Part shown: one piece after another, positions 1 through 6,720 of the stretch
How positions within the stretch are numbered: position 1 is the first letter of the stretch
Layout: every line of letters begins with the position of its first letter
Assembly: GCA_014804675.1 (NCBI GenBank)
Contig: JAAUZH010000004.1
Location: 188,390-252,389 of the forward strand
Length of the DNA: 64,000 nucleotides
Direction of reading: 5' to 3'
From: Lachnospiraceae bacterium
GTDB taxonomy: Bacteria > Bacillota > Clostridia > Lachnospirales > Lachnospiraceae
Made by a program: the position numbers and the translations under genes
Notes under the pieces: model-generated
The model's input: the letters and a program-made list of their open reading frames with translations, nothing else
What the model was told of the DNA's origin: nothing
Database searches by the model: none

Positions 1-35
1 TGATCGATCCCGATTACTTGAATATTTTTTTCCAT
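1..35 (-). CDS. Start of a ParM/StbA-like actin-fold plasmid segregation protein (partial)
   Basis: Only the first eleven codons are inside the window, reading MEKNIQVIGID followed by the first two bases (CA) of the next codon, which fits His or Gln. The I-G-I-D-(H)-G pattern at the extreme N-terminus is how the phosphate-1 loop of ParM/StbA actin-like ATPases begins in Firmicute plasmids and integrative elements. A GGAGG site lies about 9 bases upstream of the ATG at 35. It follows the cysteine-rich gene closely and reads out of the window. The family assignment is an inference from very little sequence, supported by the mobile-element context. Confidence 0.4.
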   Translation of the reverse strand, partial: MEKNIQVIGID

Positions 36-58
36 TCCGTTTTTCCTCCATATCTTTT

Positions 59-337
59 TCATGTCGTTTTATCTCTCCTTAAAATCTTTTTCATGCAGGG
101 AAAACAATACTTTTCTGATTGTCTGTACGGACATCCAAAACACATATCTTCCTTGTCCTGCTCTGTGATTTCAGGCTTGCTTTCTTCCTTGACACACTTC
201 TTGGCGAGACACTGGCTGTTATTTCCATAAAAGAACTGGCAGCGCATACAGCTTCTCAGGTCTTTTTCCAGTTTTACTTGTGCTGCAATAATTCCGCTTT
301 GTTTTGGAGCGTCCTGCACTCTTATGTTAATTCCCAT
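59..337 (-). CDS. Small cysteine-rich protein of the mobile element
   Basis: About 92 residues, function not recognised. It has two cysteine clusters: CMRC followed by two further Cys within 15 residues, and near the C-terminus CFGC followed by CFPC. This spacing suggests binding of zinc or an iron-sulphur cluster, but no named family is recognised. I chose the ATG at 337, which overlaps the stop of the upstream 45-codon gene; an in-frame GTG at 346 is possible but sits too close to its ribosome site. It lies between a small membrane protein and a ParM-like gene, so it is probably an accessory gene of an integrated or plasmid-derived element. Confidence 0.5.
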   Translation of the reverse strand: MGINIRVQDAPKQSGIIAAQVKLEKDLRSCMRCQFFYGNNSQCLAKKCVKEESKPEITEQDKEDMCFGCPYRQSEKYCFPCMKKILRRDKTT

Positions 338-464
338 CCACGCCACCCGCCTCTCTTGCGGCGGAAAGCATGTTTATCTCCTCCATCTTCCTGTCTGCCA
401 ACCCTGCTGATTTTGAAAGCGCAAGTACAAACATAAATGCTACTATAAATCCTACCGCTATCAT
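327..464 (-). CDS. 45-residue single-span membrane protein
   Basis: This gene is too short for usual gene callers. It begins MIAVGFIVAFMFVLAL, a single hydrophobic span, followed by a charged cytoplasmic-type tail. Its ATG overlaps the stop codon of the upstream 130-residue gene (ATGA), and its own stop overlaps the start of the downstream cysteine-rich gene. The two couplings make translation as part of one operon likely. Function is unknown. Confidence 0.5.
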   Translation of the reverse strand: MIAVGFIVAFMFVLALSKSAGLADRKMEEINMLSAAREAGGVDGN

Positions 465-853
465 CTGCCGCCCCTCCTCTTCTGCTCCGCTTTCTTCTTC
501 TGTTCCGCTTCCATGCGCTCGACATACTCACGAATGTCAATCAAATCCTCTAAGTCATAGATTTTGGAACTCATGGCACGGTCAACATTTTCAGGAGTAC
601 ATTCGCCGTGTTCCGTCAGTGCTGCTATTACTTTCTGCTTGATCTCTTCCTGCACTGAATCCGGCATTGCTGCTATATAGTGTGGCGGCAGCTTTGAAAC
701 TTCTGTGATTACCTCCTTTTCATATCCGTAAGTCTTTTCAAAGTCATTTAGGAACTTTTCTTTTGCCAATACTGCTTTTACCTTGTTTTCTTCACTGGCT
801 AACTCCACCAGTCCGTCTAAGAACTGAATCAGCTCCCTTTTTGTAAAGCCCAT
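461..853 (-). CDS. Hypothetical 130-residue protein of the mobile element
   Basis: A soluble, charged, mostly helical protein beginning MGFTKRELIQFLDGL and ending in a Lys/Arg/Glu-rich stretch (EQKKKAEQKRRGGR). No known domain is recognised. An AGGAGG ribosome site precedes the ATG at 853. It heads a run of overlapping small genes (130 aa, 45 aa, 92 aa, ParM-like) that reads out of the window. The 280 bases upstream hold no gene but contain two nested hairpins that mark the end of the integrated element. The basic tail could bind nucleic acid; that is inference only. Confidence 0.55.
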   Translation of the reverse strand: MGFTKRELIQFLDGLVELASEENKVKAVLAKEKFLNDFEKTYGYEKEVITEVSKLPPHYIAAMPDSVQEEIKQKVIAALTEHGECTPENVDRAMSSKIYDLEDLIDIREYVERMEAEQKKKAEQKRRGGR

Positions 854-880
854 CTGTAAATCCTCCTTCTCAAAACAAAA

Positions 881-943
881 GGTAGGACCAGATTAGCGTT
901 GCACAAACGGAATATCCGTTTAGAGAGCTAATTTAGTCCTACC
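881..943. repeat. Nested hairpin 1 near the mobile-element end
   Basis: Seventeen-base arms at 881-897 and 927-943 pair with two mismatches and enclose a second small hairpin (AAACGG at 905-910, CCGTTT at 916-921). The outer arms share the motif TAGGAC...ATTTAGTCCTA with nested hairpin 2 at 1089-1153. Possible roles are a recombinase or relaxase site, or operator sites for the small-gene operon that starts at 853. Confidence 0.6.
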
Positions 944-1088
944 TAAATCTTTGTTATTTTGTTTCACCTCGCATTTCCTTAAAGCCATAGAATGACCGTA
1001 TCAGTAATCGACCATTATCTGACTTTCGTAATGTAGGTTTTCGATTTTGATCAGCGCTGTCCTAATCTTGACCTAAAATGGGCTTAAA

Positions 1089-1153
1089 ATAATAGGACTA
1101 AATCAGTGCAAACCCTTGATTTTATTGGGTTTCTCTTAATTTAGTCCTATTAT
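1089..1153. repeat. Nested hairpin 2 at the junction with the flavodoxin gene
   Basis: A perfect 15-base inverted repeat (ATAATAGGACTAAAT at 1089-1103, its complement at 1139-1153) encloses AAACCC/GGGTTT (1110-1115, 1127-1132). The layout matches hairpin 1. Its outer edge touches CCACCAG, which on the minus strand reads CTGGTGG and fits the Trp-Trp codons of flavodoxins, so 1153/1154 is probably the exact end of the inserted element. Confidence 0.6.
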
Positions 1154-1543
1154 ACCACCAGCATAACCGATGTAAACCACATCTGCCTTCTTTACTGCTT
1201 TTTTAATAGCTTTTAAATTGGAAATCTTTGGACGCACCTGACTTTTGGCAGGTGAAGAGGCTGATTCATGTTCTTTTGTAACACGGCTGTTGTCATCGCC
1301 ATAATCCAGATCCTCATCGGTATAAGGTTCCTTTGCCTTGATTTCAATTACCTTACCCTTGGTTGTCTTTCCAATCCTCTTTGCGGTAGCCCTTGTTGTT
1401 CCCGTTGCCGAAAAATAAAGCACTACAACGTTTTTCTTCTTCGCCTGTGCCTGAATGCTTCCTATATTGATAAGGGACATTACCATAACAAACATAAGGA
1501 TAGCAGATACTGCCCGTAATATATTTTTTCTGCATTTCTTCAT
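1136..1543 (-). pseudogene. Secreted flavodoxin, C-terminus cut off by element insertion
   Basis: The product has an N-terminal signal peptide (hydrophobic core about residues 10-30), then a flavodoxin fold beginning NVVVLYFSATGTTRATAK, the FMN phosphate loop. The reading runs normally through DVVYIGY, where the intact neighbour at 1594 continues PIWWG. Here it continues AGGIIGLN and stops at 135 residues, about one third short. The nucleotides CTGGTGG (Trp-Trp) still follow, but in a shifted frame because four to five bases are missing, and then the inverted repeat of the mobile element begins. It therefore lacks half of the flavin site and is very probably non-functional. It is the last gene of the adh-flavodoxin operon. 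Confidence 0.75.
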
Positions 1544-1593
1544 AAATTCTCACCATTTCCTTTCTTTTTGTATGTTTGGCATTCCTCTAAGCT

Positions 1594-2343
1594 TTACAGG
1601 CCCATTCCTTCCACCCATGCCTGAACAGTTTCTTCCGAAACACCGGAAGGGAATCGCTCTCCTGTTAGCCAGTTCCCCGTTCCTGCCATTTCTTCTAACA
1701 ATTTTCCACTGTCACCCAATCCGGAGCTGGCAGAAGTACAGAAAGGCACAACCGTTTTTCCAGTAAAATCATTTGCTTTTATAAATCCATCTATCGGCCA
1801 TGCGGCAATTCCCCACCAGATGGGATAACCGATGAAAACCGTGTCATAGGATTCCCAATCAGGAACAGTTTCAGTCACAAGCTCCACATCTCTGTCATCG
1901 GGATGCTCATGCTCATATACTACCCGGCTGTTATCATCTGTCCAGTTTAAATCATCAGAACTATATGGATTGGTGGGCTCTAATTCAAACAGATCGGCAT
2001 TTGTGGCTGCTGCAATAAAGCCTGCGACTTCTTCTGTATTTCCCGATGCCGAATAATATACCACAAGTGTTTTTCCAGTTCCGTTTTCCGTTGTTTCCGA
2101 AGCAGAATCCGGTTCGCCAGCAGTTTCTGCTGCTTCTGTGTCAGAAGCCGGCTCGTCGGTAGTATCTGTTACTTCCGGCTCTGTCCCGGTTTCAAAATTT
2201 TCCGCTTCCAAAAGGGGTTCATCAGCCTGCTGGTCAGATGATTCCAATGCACTGTCCTTTTCTTGTTGCGTGTCGCCGCAAGCAACCAGACCCAATATAA
2301 GTATCAAGCTCATAAATAATATTACTATTTTTTTCATCTTCAT
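1594..2343 (-). CDS. Flavodoxin-domain lipoprotein
   Basis: About 249 residues from the ATG at 2343, which has an AGGAG site; an upstream in-frame ATG at 2373 lies inside the end of the preceding gene. Residues 1-24 form a lipoprotein signal with a Cys after LGLVA. Then comes an acidic Ser/Glu/Asp/Thr-rich linker of about 70 residues, and a flavodoxin domain (KTLVVYYSASGNTEEVA, then GYPIWWGIAAWPI) that should bind FMN. It is anchored outside the membrane and probably serves anaerobic electron transfer, but its partner is unknown. It lies 20 bases after the alcohol dehydrogenase gene and just before a truncated paralogue. Confidence 0.82.
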   Translation of the reverse strand: MKMKKIVILFMSLILILGLVACGDTQQEKDSALESSDQQADEPLLEAENFETGTEPEVTDTTDEPASDTEAAETAGEPDSASETTENGTGKTLVVYYSASGNTEEVAGFIAAATNADLFELEPTNPYSSDDLNWTDDNSRVVYEHEHPDDRDVELVTETVPDWESYDTVFIGYPIWWGIAAWPIDGFIKANDFTGKTVVPFCTSASSGLGDSGKLLEEMAGTGNWLTGERFPSGVSEETVQAWVEGMGL

Positions 2344-2363
2344 GTCAGATTCTCCTTTCTCTT

Positions 2364-3521
2364 TTACAGGCATTCTTTTAGAATTTCAAAAATTTCCTGA
2401 TGGGTAAGTGTTTTACAGCAACCCGCTGTAATGTTGGTGGAATCGGCAATAGCCTTGAAGTTCGTTTCTTCACCAATTCCCATTTGCGTGAAAGAAGTAG
2501 GAAGTCCTATTTCCTTTATAAAGTCCGCAAGCGCTTCCACTCCTGCAAGGGCAGTTTCCTCTTTTGTTTCTTTGTGGCTGATTCCCCATACATTTTTTGC
2601 AAAACGTGAAAACCGTTCCACACCTTCTTTGTATATATGGCGGTACAGTACCGGATGGATTACCGCAAGTCCCTGACCGTGGTTACAGTCTGTATATGCG
2701 CCAAGCTGATGCTCTATCTGATGTGCCTGAAAATCGGTAATCTTTCCTATTTTCAAAATGCCGTTTTCCGCCATTGCCGATGCCCACATAAGTTCGCTTC
2801 TTGCGTTATAATCTTCGTGGTTTTTAAGCAAAATACGGATATTTGAAATAATACCTTTCATAATTGCCTCATTGATATCGTCCGAAAGGTTATTTTGTTC
2901 CGGCTTTCCAAAATAGGTTTCCATAGCGTGGCTTAACGTATCAAATGCGCCGGAAATCACCTGTTGAAACGGTACTGTCATTGTATAAGTGGGATCAAGA
3001 AATGCAAATGCCGCCTGTGCGCCGAAAAGTGCGCCCTTGATTTTTTTCTCTTCGTTGGTAATGACTGCTCCTGCATTCATTTCAGAGCCGGTTCCCGAAG
3101 CAGTCACAATTGCTCCCATAGGAACAAATTCCACCGGATATGTTTTCTTTTTATTTTCCATATCCCAAATATCCTCATCCAGCTTTGCCTGTGCTGAAAC
3201 GATTTTACAGCAGTCAATGACAGACCCTCCCCCTACTGCAAGAATAAAATCCACATCATGTTCCCTTACGAGCCTTGCCCCCTCCTGCACCTTTGCATAA
3301 GTAGGGTTTGGCATAATCCCAGGAAAATCAATAATACGTTTTCCAGCCTCTTTCAATATACCTGTCACTTCCTCATAAATCCCGTTCTTTTTTACAGAAC
3401 CGCCGCCATAAGCAAGCATTACCGTACTGCCATAATGCTTAATAATGCTTGAAAGGTATTCCTTTACACCGCCCTTGCCAAAATAAACCCTTGTAGGATT
3501 TTCAAATATAAAATTGTTCAT
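2364..3521 (-). CDS. Iron-containing alcohol dehydrogenase (butanol dehydrogenase type)
   Basis: 385 residues, a normal length for the BdhA/YqhD branch of group III alcohol dehydrogenases, which reduce aldehydes to alcohols with NAD(P)H in the cytoplasm. The N-terminal Rossmann domain has GGGSVID at 97-103. The C-terminal domain carries the metal ligands Asp194 and His198 (FDTLSHAME) and the two histidines of the HQIEHQLGAYTDCNHGQG segment, which also holds the GHG-type signature. A good ribosome site precedes the ATG at 3521. It heads an operon with two flavodoxin genes, suggesting a shared redox role. The substrate cannot be read from sequence. Confidence 0.9.
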   Translation of the reverse strand: MNNFIFENPTRVYFGKGGVKEYLSSIIKHYGSTVMLAYGGGSVKKNGIYEEVTGILKEAGKRIIDFPGIMPNPTYAKVQEGARLVREHDVDFILAVGGGSVIDCCKIVSAQAKLDEDIWDMENKKKTYPVEFVPMGAIVTASGTGSEMNAGAVITNEEKKIKGALFGAQAAFAFLDPTYTMTVPFQQVISGAFDTLSHAMETYFGKPEQNNLSDDINEAIMKGIISNIRILLKNHEDYNARSELMWASAMAENGILKIGKITDFQAHQIEHQLGAYTDCNHGQGLAVIHPVLYRHIYKEGVERFSRFAKNVWGISHKETKEETALAGVEALADFIKEIGLPTSFTQMGIGEETNFKAIADSTNITAGCCKTLTHQEIFEILKECL

Positions 3522-3619
3522 AATATCCTCCTGTCTCGAAATCTGAATGCCTCGTTAGAAACATGTCTTGTAATTTATAGTATAAGTATAACCAGGAGGG
3601 AGTTTTTACAGAAGTCTCT

Positions 3620-3740
3620 GTTTGTTCATTAGTTTATACCGAAAGGTAATAACTGGATTGGTTTTGAAGGAGGGGGAGGGGTGGATGGAGGACGTAACAG
3701 CTGAGTATCAAAAAGCGTCCTTCCAGTTTCAAAATGGCTG
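3620..3740. repeat. 36-bp direct repeat copy 1 plus decayed palindromic-element remnant
   Basis: Positions 3620-3655 match 6171-6206 in 34 of 36 bases. Next come GGATGGAGGACGTAAC and GAGTATCAAAAAGCGTCC, which resemble the conserved head (GGACGTAGG) and tail (GGGTATTGAAAAG) of the dispersed palindromic element, but the arms and 78-nt loop are missing. It looks like a deletion derivative. Confidence 0.5.
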
Positions 3741-3870
3741 ATAACTTCAATGCCCTCAAAGCAGGGCATATATAAATCATTTTCTCTTCTTCCATTTCAA
3801 CAGCAATGCCGAATTTATAATGACAAGCACCAATCCAAACACCGTCTTTTTTCTGATGATATCCGTTCAC
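3634..3870 (-). pseudogene. Short gene remnant with a repeat-derived tail
   Basis: A 78-codon frame starting with GTG at 3870 and preceded by AGGAGG with 7-base spacing. The first 43 residues (MNGYHQKKDGVWIGACHYKF and following) look protein-like; the remainder is translated from the repeat remnant at 3656-3740. This suggests a gene truncated by the element, though it may not be translated at all. No family is recognised. Confidence 0.25.
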
Positions 3871-3995
3871 CCATATGCCTCCTAACGATTAGTTATTGCT
3901 AACCACATTTTATTATATATAGTTGACAATGATTTGTCTATTCCATTCAGACCGTTTTTGTCCATTCAGACAATTATTTCATCTCCCAATGAAAA

Positions 3996-4047
3996 ATACC
4001 TCTAAAGTAACAGATTTTTATATTTCATCTGTCTACTTTAGAGGTAT
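3996..4047 (-). terminator. Intrinsic terminator of the methyltransferase transcript
   Basis: A perfect 14-bp stem (ATACCTCTAAAGTA at 3996-4009, complement at 4034-4047) is extended inward by CAGAT/ATCTG. On the minus strand the stem is followed by a U run. It lies just after the small frame that follows the methyltransferase gene. Confidence 0.75.
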
Positions 4048-4076
4048 CATATCAACAAAGTCAGGGCGGCCATCTT

Positions 4077-4169
4077 TCAAAGCAGATTTGCAATCGCAAT
4101 CAGCCCAAACATTCCCATTCCAAGGCTCGGCAGAATAATTCCCGGAAGATCATAAAACCATTCAGGCAC
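4077..4169 (-). CDS. Possible 30-residue membrane peptide
   Basis: A GTG-initiated frame with AGGAGG nine bases upstream encodes MPEWFYDLPGIILPSLGMGM plus a further hydrophobic stretch ending ANLL. It looks like a single membrane span. It sits between the methyltransferase stop (4203) and the terminator (4047), so it would be the last gene of that transcript. It could equally be a fragment of a decayed membrane-protein gene. No homologous family is recognised. Confidence 0.35.
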   Translation of the reverse strand: MPEWFYDLPGIILPSLGMGMFGLIAIANLL

Positions 4170-4202
4170 CTCCTTATTCCTCCTCTATCATGCTGCCCAG
4201 TT

Positions 4203-5675
4203 TCACTGCCACTTGTAAACTGCCAGCCTGTTATTTAAGTCTTTCGCTAATACACTGCCGATTTTTCCTGCAAGCGTGTATTTTTTCATCTCGTCCCAAA
4301 AGCTTCTCTCCTTTATCAGTTCCAGCTTCGGATCAAGCTCTGACAATTCCCTTCCTGTTCTGGTTCCCCATCCAAACTTTGCATTGGTATGCTTCACCGT
4401 ATCATGCATTTTTTCTTTCATCATTTTAGGATGCATCAGTTCCGCAAGGAGGAACCCTCTGCCGAAGGAGCCGGTGATATTATTCAGGATTGTCCTTACC
4501 TGTTCCTTTGAAAAATACATAAGCAGCCCTTCGGCAATCACAACCGTAACATTCTCTTTCGGAACATCCCCCATCCAGTCCGTCTTAAGGATATCCCCTG
4601 CAGTCATGTGTTCACGTTCCGTTTCAGTAAAAATTTTCTTTCGCACTTCTATGGAATCCGGCAGGTCTACATTGAACCACTCGATTCTTCCGTTATCCAC
4701 ACGCGAAAAGCGGTCATCCAGTCCACACCCGATATTCACACAGACCGCATCCGGATATTTCGCCAGCAGTTTTTTCACAGCCCTGTCAAACAGAATTGTT
4801 CTTGCCACCACACCCTCATGGGAAAAGAATTTATCCAGATCTTTAGTGTCAATTCCCAGCGTATCTATAATCTCCACCGCTTTCTCATCATAGATTCTCG
4901 CATTTTCCCTTTTTGTTTCATTTGCCCTGACCGCAAGGGGAATCAGTGCCGTTTCCTGAACATCGCCCAATTGTAAATCCATTATTTCCATACCTCCAAC
5001 TCTGACCGGTTTTCTGACCACACAATGCAGGCGGAACCCTTTTCTCACTTCATAAAGTTCCAATTTCAAGCCACTTTTATCACAAAGCCTCTGTATATCT
5101 GTTCTTGAGTAAACATGGACATCCCCTTTATGCATGACCTTGTTAGCTATCGGAATTTCAATACGATTCATAAACCACATCAATAGTATGTTGTTTGATG
5201 CCAAATCCCTTAAAATAAACCTGCCTCCCGGACGCAGGACTCTGTGAAGGCTCATAAAGAACTTTTCGGGATTGGGGTAATGATGGAAGCTCATGGAACA
5301 GGTGACCACGTCAAAGCTATTGTCCGCAAAAGGCAGATTTTCACAGTCGCCTGCCACAAAGCGTATTCCATCTATATGCTTTCTGTTTGCAGTTTCTATC
5401 ATTTTTTCCGAGAGATCAACTCCGGTATAATTTTTATCCGGATAGTCCCTCTTAAACATACCAAGCATTGCCCCTGTGCCACAGCCGGCATCCAGCAGGT
5501 CAGAAAATGGTTCTCTGACTGCCTCCGCCAATACATCGGGATAATCCTTGCGACACATATTGTAAACACTAGGATCGTCATCATCAAATTTTTCCGCCGC
5601 CCGGTCAAATTCCTTTAGCGACAATTTCTTGTACTCTTCACTCGTCATCGTAAGCTCATCCAGATCACTTTGCAA
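4203..5675 (-). CDS. Double methyltransferase: class I SAM domain fused to LCM/TcmP-type O-methyltransferase
   Basis: 490 residues with two SAM-dependent domains. Residues about 1-220 are a class I methyltransferase (LLDAGCGTGAMLGMF SAM loop, GVDLSEKM, then FDVVTCSMSFHH). From about 230 a leucine-carboxyl-methyltransferase/TcmP-type domain starts at MDLQLGDVQETALIPL and contains NIGCGLDDRF, the NVDLPD acidic loop and AEGLLMYF. An internal GGAGGT ribosome-like site precedes ATGs at the domain junction, so the second domain may also be translated alone. The start is TTG at 5675, limited by an upstream in-frame stop; an ATG ten codons in is an alternative. Substrates are unknown. The gene sits between two 36-bp direct repeats, which suggests acquisition. 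Confidence 0.8.
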   Translation of the reverse strand: MQSDLDELTMTSEEYKKLSLKEFDRAAEKFDDDDPSVYNMCRKDYPDVLAEAVREPFSDLLDAGCGTGAMLGMFKRDYPDKNYTGVDLSEKMIETANRKHIDGIRFVAGDCENLPFADNSFDVVTCSMSFHHYPNPEKFFMSLHRVLRPGGRFILRDLASNNILLMWFMNRIEIPIANKVMHKGDVHVYSRTDIQRLCDKSGLKLELYEVRKGFRLHCVVRKPVRVGGMEIMDLQLGDVQETALIPLAVRANETKRENARIYDEKAVEIIDTLGIDTKDLDKFFSHEGVVARTILFDRAVKKLLAKYPDAVCVNIGCGLDDRFSRVDNGRIEWFNVDLPDSIEVRKKIFTETEREHMTAGDILKTDWMGDVPKENVTVVIAEGLLMYFSKEQVRTILNNITGSFGRGFLLAELMHPKMMKEKMHDTVKHTNAKFGWGTRTGRELSELDPKLELIKERSFWDEMKKYTLAGKIGSVLAKDLNNRLAVYKWQ

Positions 5676-5699
5676 TTAAAATAGAAATATTCCCTCCTT

Positions 5700-6330
5700 A
5701 ATAATTCCTATTATACAGTCCGAAAACCCTAATTTCTATTATATTTGTCTTAATGATGAAATTTTCTCATTAGCAGTCCGCTTTTAAACATGGCTCCATG
5801 GATTTTTTATACATATTTTTCCTGCTGATGGCCTCTACAACTTCTTCCCAGGCAACAGTCTTTCCTGCTTACTGCTGATATCATTCCTGTAATTCACCAA
5901 TAAATAGTTCCTCTTCGAGTCCAGTATCATATGCACTTTTTTTGCAATAGGTAAATAACATAAGCCTTCAGCCTGCTTAATTCCTGTTTTACAGATTTTC
6001 CAATAAAAAATGTTGAAACAATTATCAATTGCATGTAACTTTATGTGCTCTCTGGCTTGCTGATAGATGCTACGAACTCCAACCCGGCTATGACTGCTTT
6101 CTTCAAATTCATTTTTATATTGCCCGCCTTATAAGATGTATCGTTGTAATTACAATACGCCTTAGAAGAAGTTTGTTCATTAGCTTATACCAAAAGGTAA
6201 TAACTGCTACTGGGTATCGAAAAGCCTCCTGCAATTTCAAAAAGTGTGTTTCTTTGTAATAATTTATAATACTTTAGCTAAAAAATATATTAAAGCCAGA
6301 CACCACCTTAGCAAAGAGTACCGGCTGAAA
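5700..6330. other. Gene-poor region with decayed coding remnants
   Basis: No intact gene was found. On the minus strand around 5770-5945, fragments such as GKTVAWEEVVEAISRKN remain, interrupted by stops. A 23-codon frame at 6041-6112 reads MNLKKAVIAGLEFVASISKP then EST. It vaguely resembles the leader of cyclic-lactone (AgrD-type) signalling peptides but lacks the cysteine core. The region is best read as decayed accessory DNA. Confidence 0.4.
6171..6243. repeat. 36-bp direct repeat copy 2 plus solo tail of the palindromic element
   Basis: 6171-6206 matches 3620-3655 at 34 of 36 bases. It is followed directly by CTACTGGGTATCGAAAAGCC, which matches the tail found after palindrome copy A (15990-16009), without the palindrome. 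Together with the 3620 copy it flanks the 2.5-kb methyltransferase segment. Confidence 0.6.
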
Positions 6331-6337
6331 CGAAACA

Positions 6338-6482
6338 GCAAAAGAGGGATATGGGCGGATTCCATGCATTGTTTTTGAGGGCGCTTTTACTTAACAGCCT
6401 GTCCACTACCCAGGGGAAAATTGCCATGGACGGCAATTTTAGGAATATTGCGGCATGGAATCCGCCCACATCCCTCTTTTGC
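6338..6482. repeat. Palindromic intergenic element, second family
   Basis: Thirty-base arms (6338-6367 and 6453-6482) pair with one mismatch around an 85-base centre. The centre holds its own hairpin, AAAATTGCC...GGCAATTTT (about 6416-6439). The centre is unlike the 78-nt loop of the other palindromes, so this is a separate family. A degenerate look-alike of the right arm (CCGCCCACATTTCCCTC) lies near 54199. Confidence 0.7.
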
Positions 6483-6555
6483 GTCCGCTCCTCCACTCCC
6501 CTTCCCATCAATCCCCAAACTCTTTCACACTCTATACGCCTGCAAAAATCATCTC

Positions 6556-6584
6556 TTGACAATTCACCCCCCTTATGATAATAT
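6556..6584 (+). promoter_or_regulatory. Sigma-A promoter of the MATE-kinase gene
   Basis: TTGACA at 6556-6561, a 17-base spacer, and TAATAT at 6579-6584. Transcription would start near 6591, leaving a leader of about 130 bases that contains a terminator hairpin. Confidence 0.8.
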
Positions 6585-6603
6585 GCATAAGTCGAACAGC
6601 TCT

Positions 6604-6643
6604 AAGAGCGTAGAATCACGACGATTCTACGCTCTTATTTTTT
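6604..6643 (+). terminator. Leader terminator (possible attenuator) before the MATE-kinase gene
   Basis: A perfect 14-bp stem, AAGAGCGTAGAATC (6604-6617) with its complement (6623-6636) and a 5-base loop, is followed by a T run. It sits about 13 bases after the predicted transcription start and 80 bases before the gene. It must be read through for expression, or it ends a very short transcript. Confidence 0.7.
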
Positions 6644-6720
6644 TGTTCTTCGTAGTTTTCAGGCAGCTTTCTCTCTGATAAAGACTCCAAAATTTAATCT
6701 TTCAGGAGGAATTTTATACT

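Noticed and set aside
881..1153. The paired hairpins as a CRISPR-like or tandem repeat array
   Set aside because: There are only two units, without regular spacers, and each unit is an inverted repeat with its own inner stem.
6041..6112. A 23-codon frame resembling the leader of an AgrD-type signalling peptide
   Set aside because: It lacks the conserved cysteine core and tail, and no AgrB, kinase or regulator gene is nearby, so it cannot be supported as an autoinducer gene.
6308..6578. Overlapping frames on both strands at the second-family palindrome
   Set aside because: Both are reflections of the inverted repeat and show near mirror-image products (WNPPISLF / WNPPTSLF).
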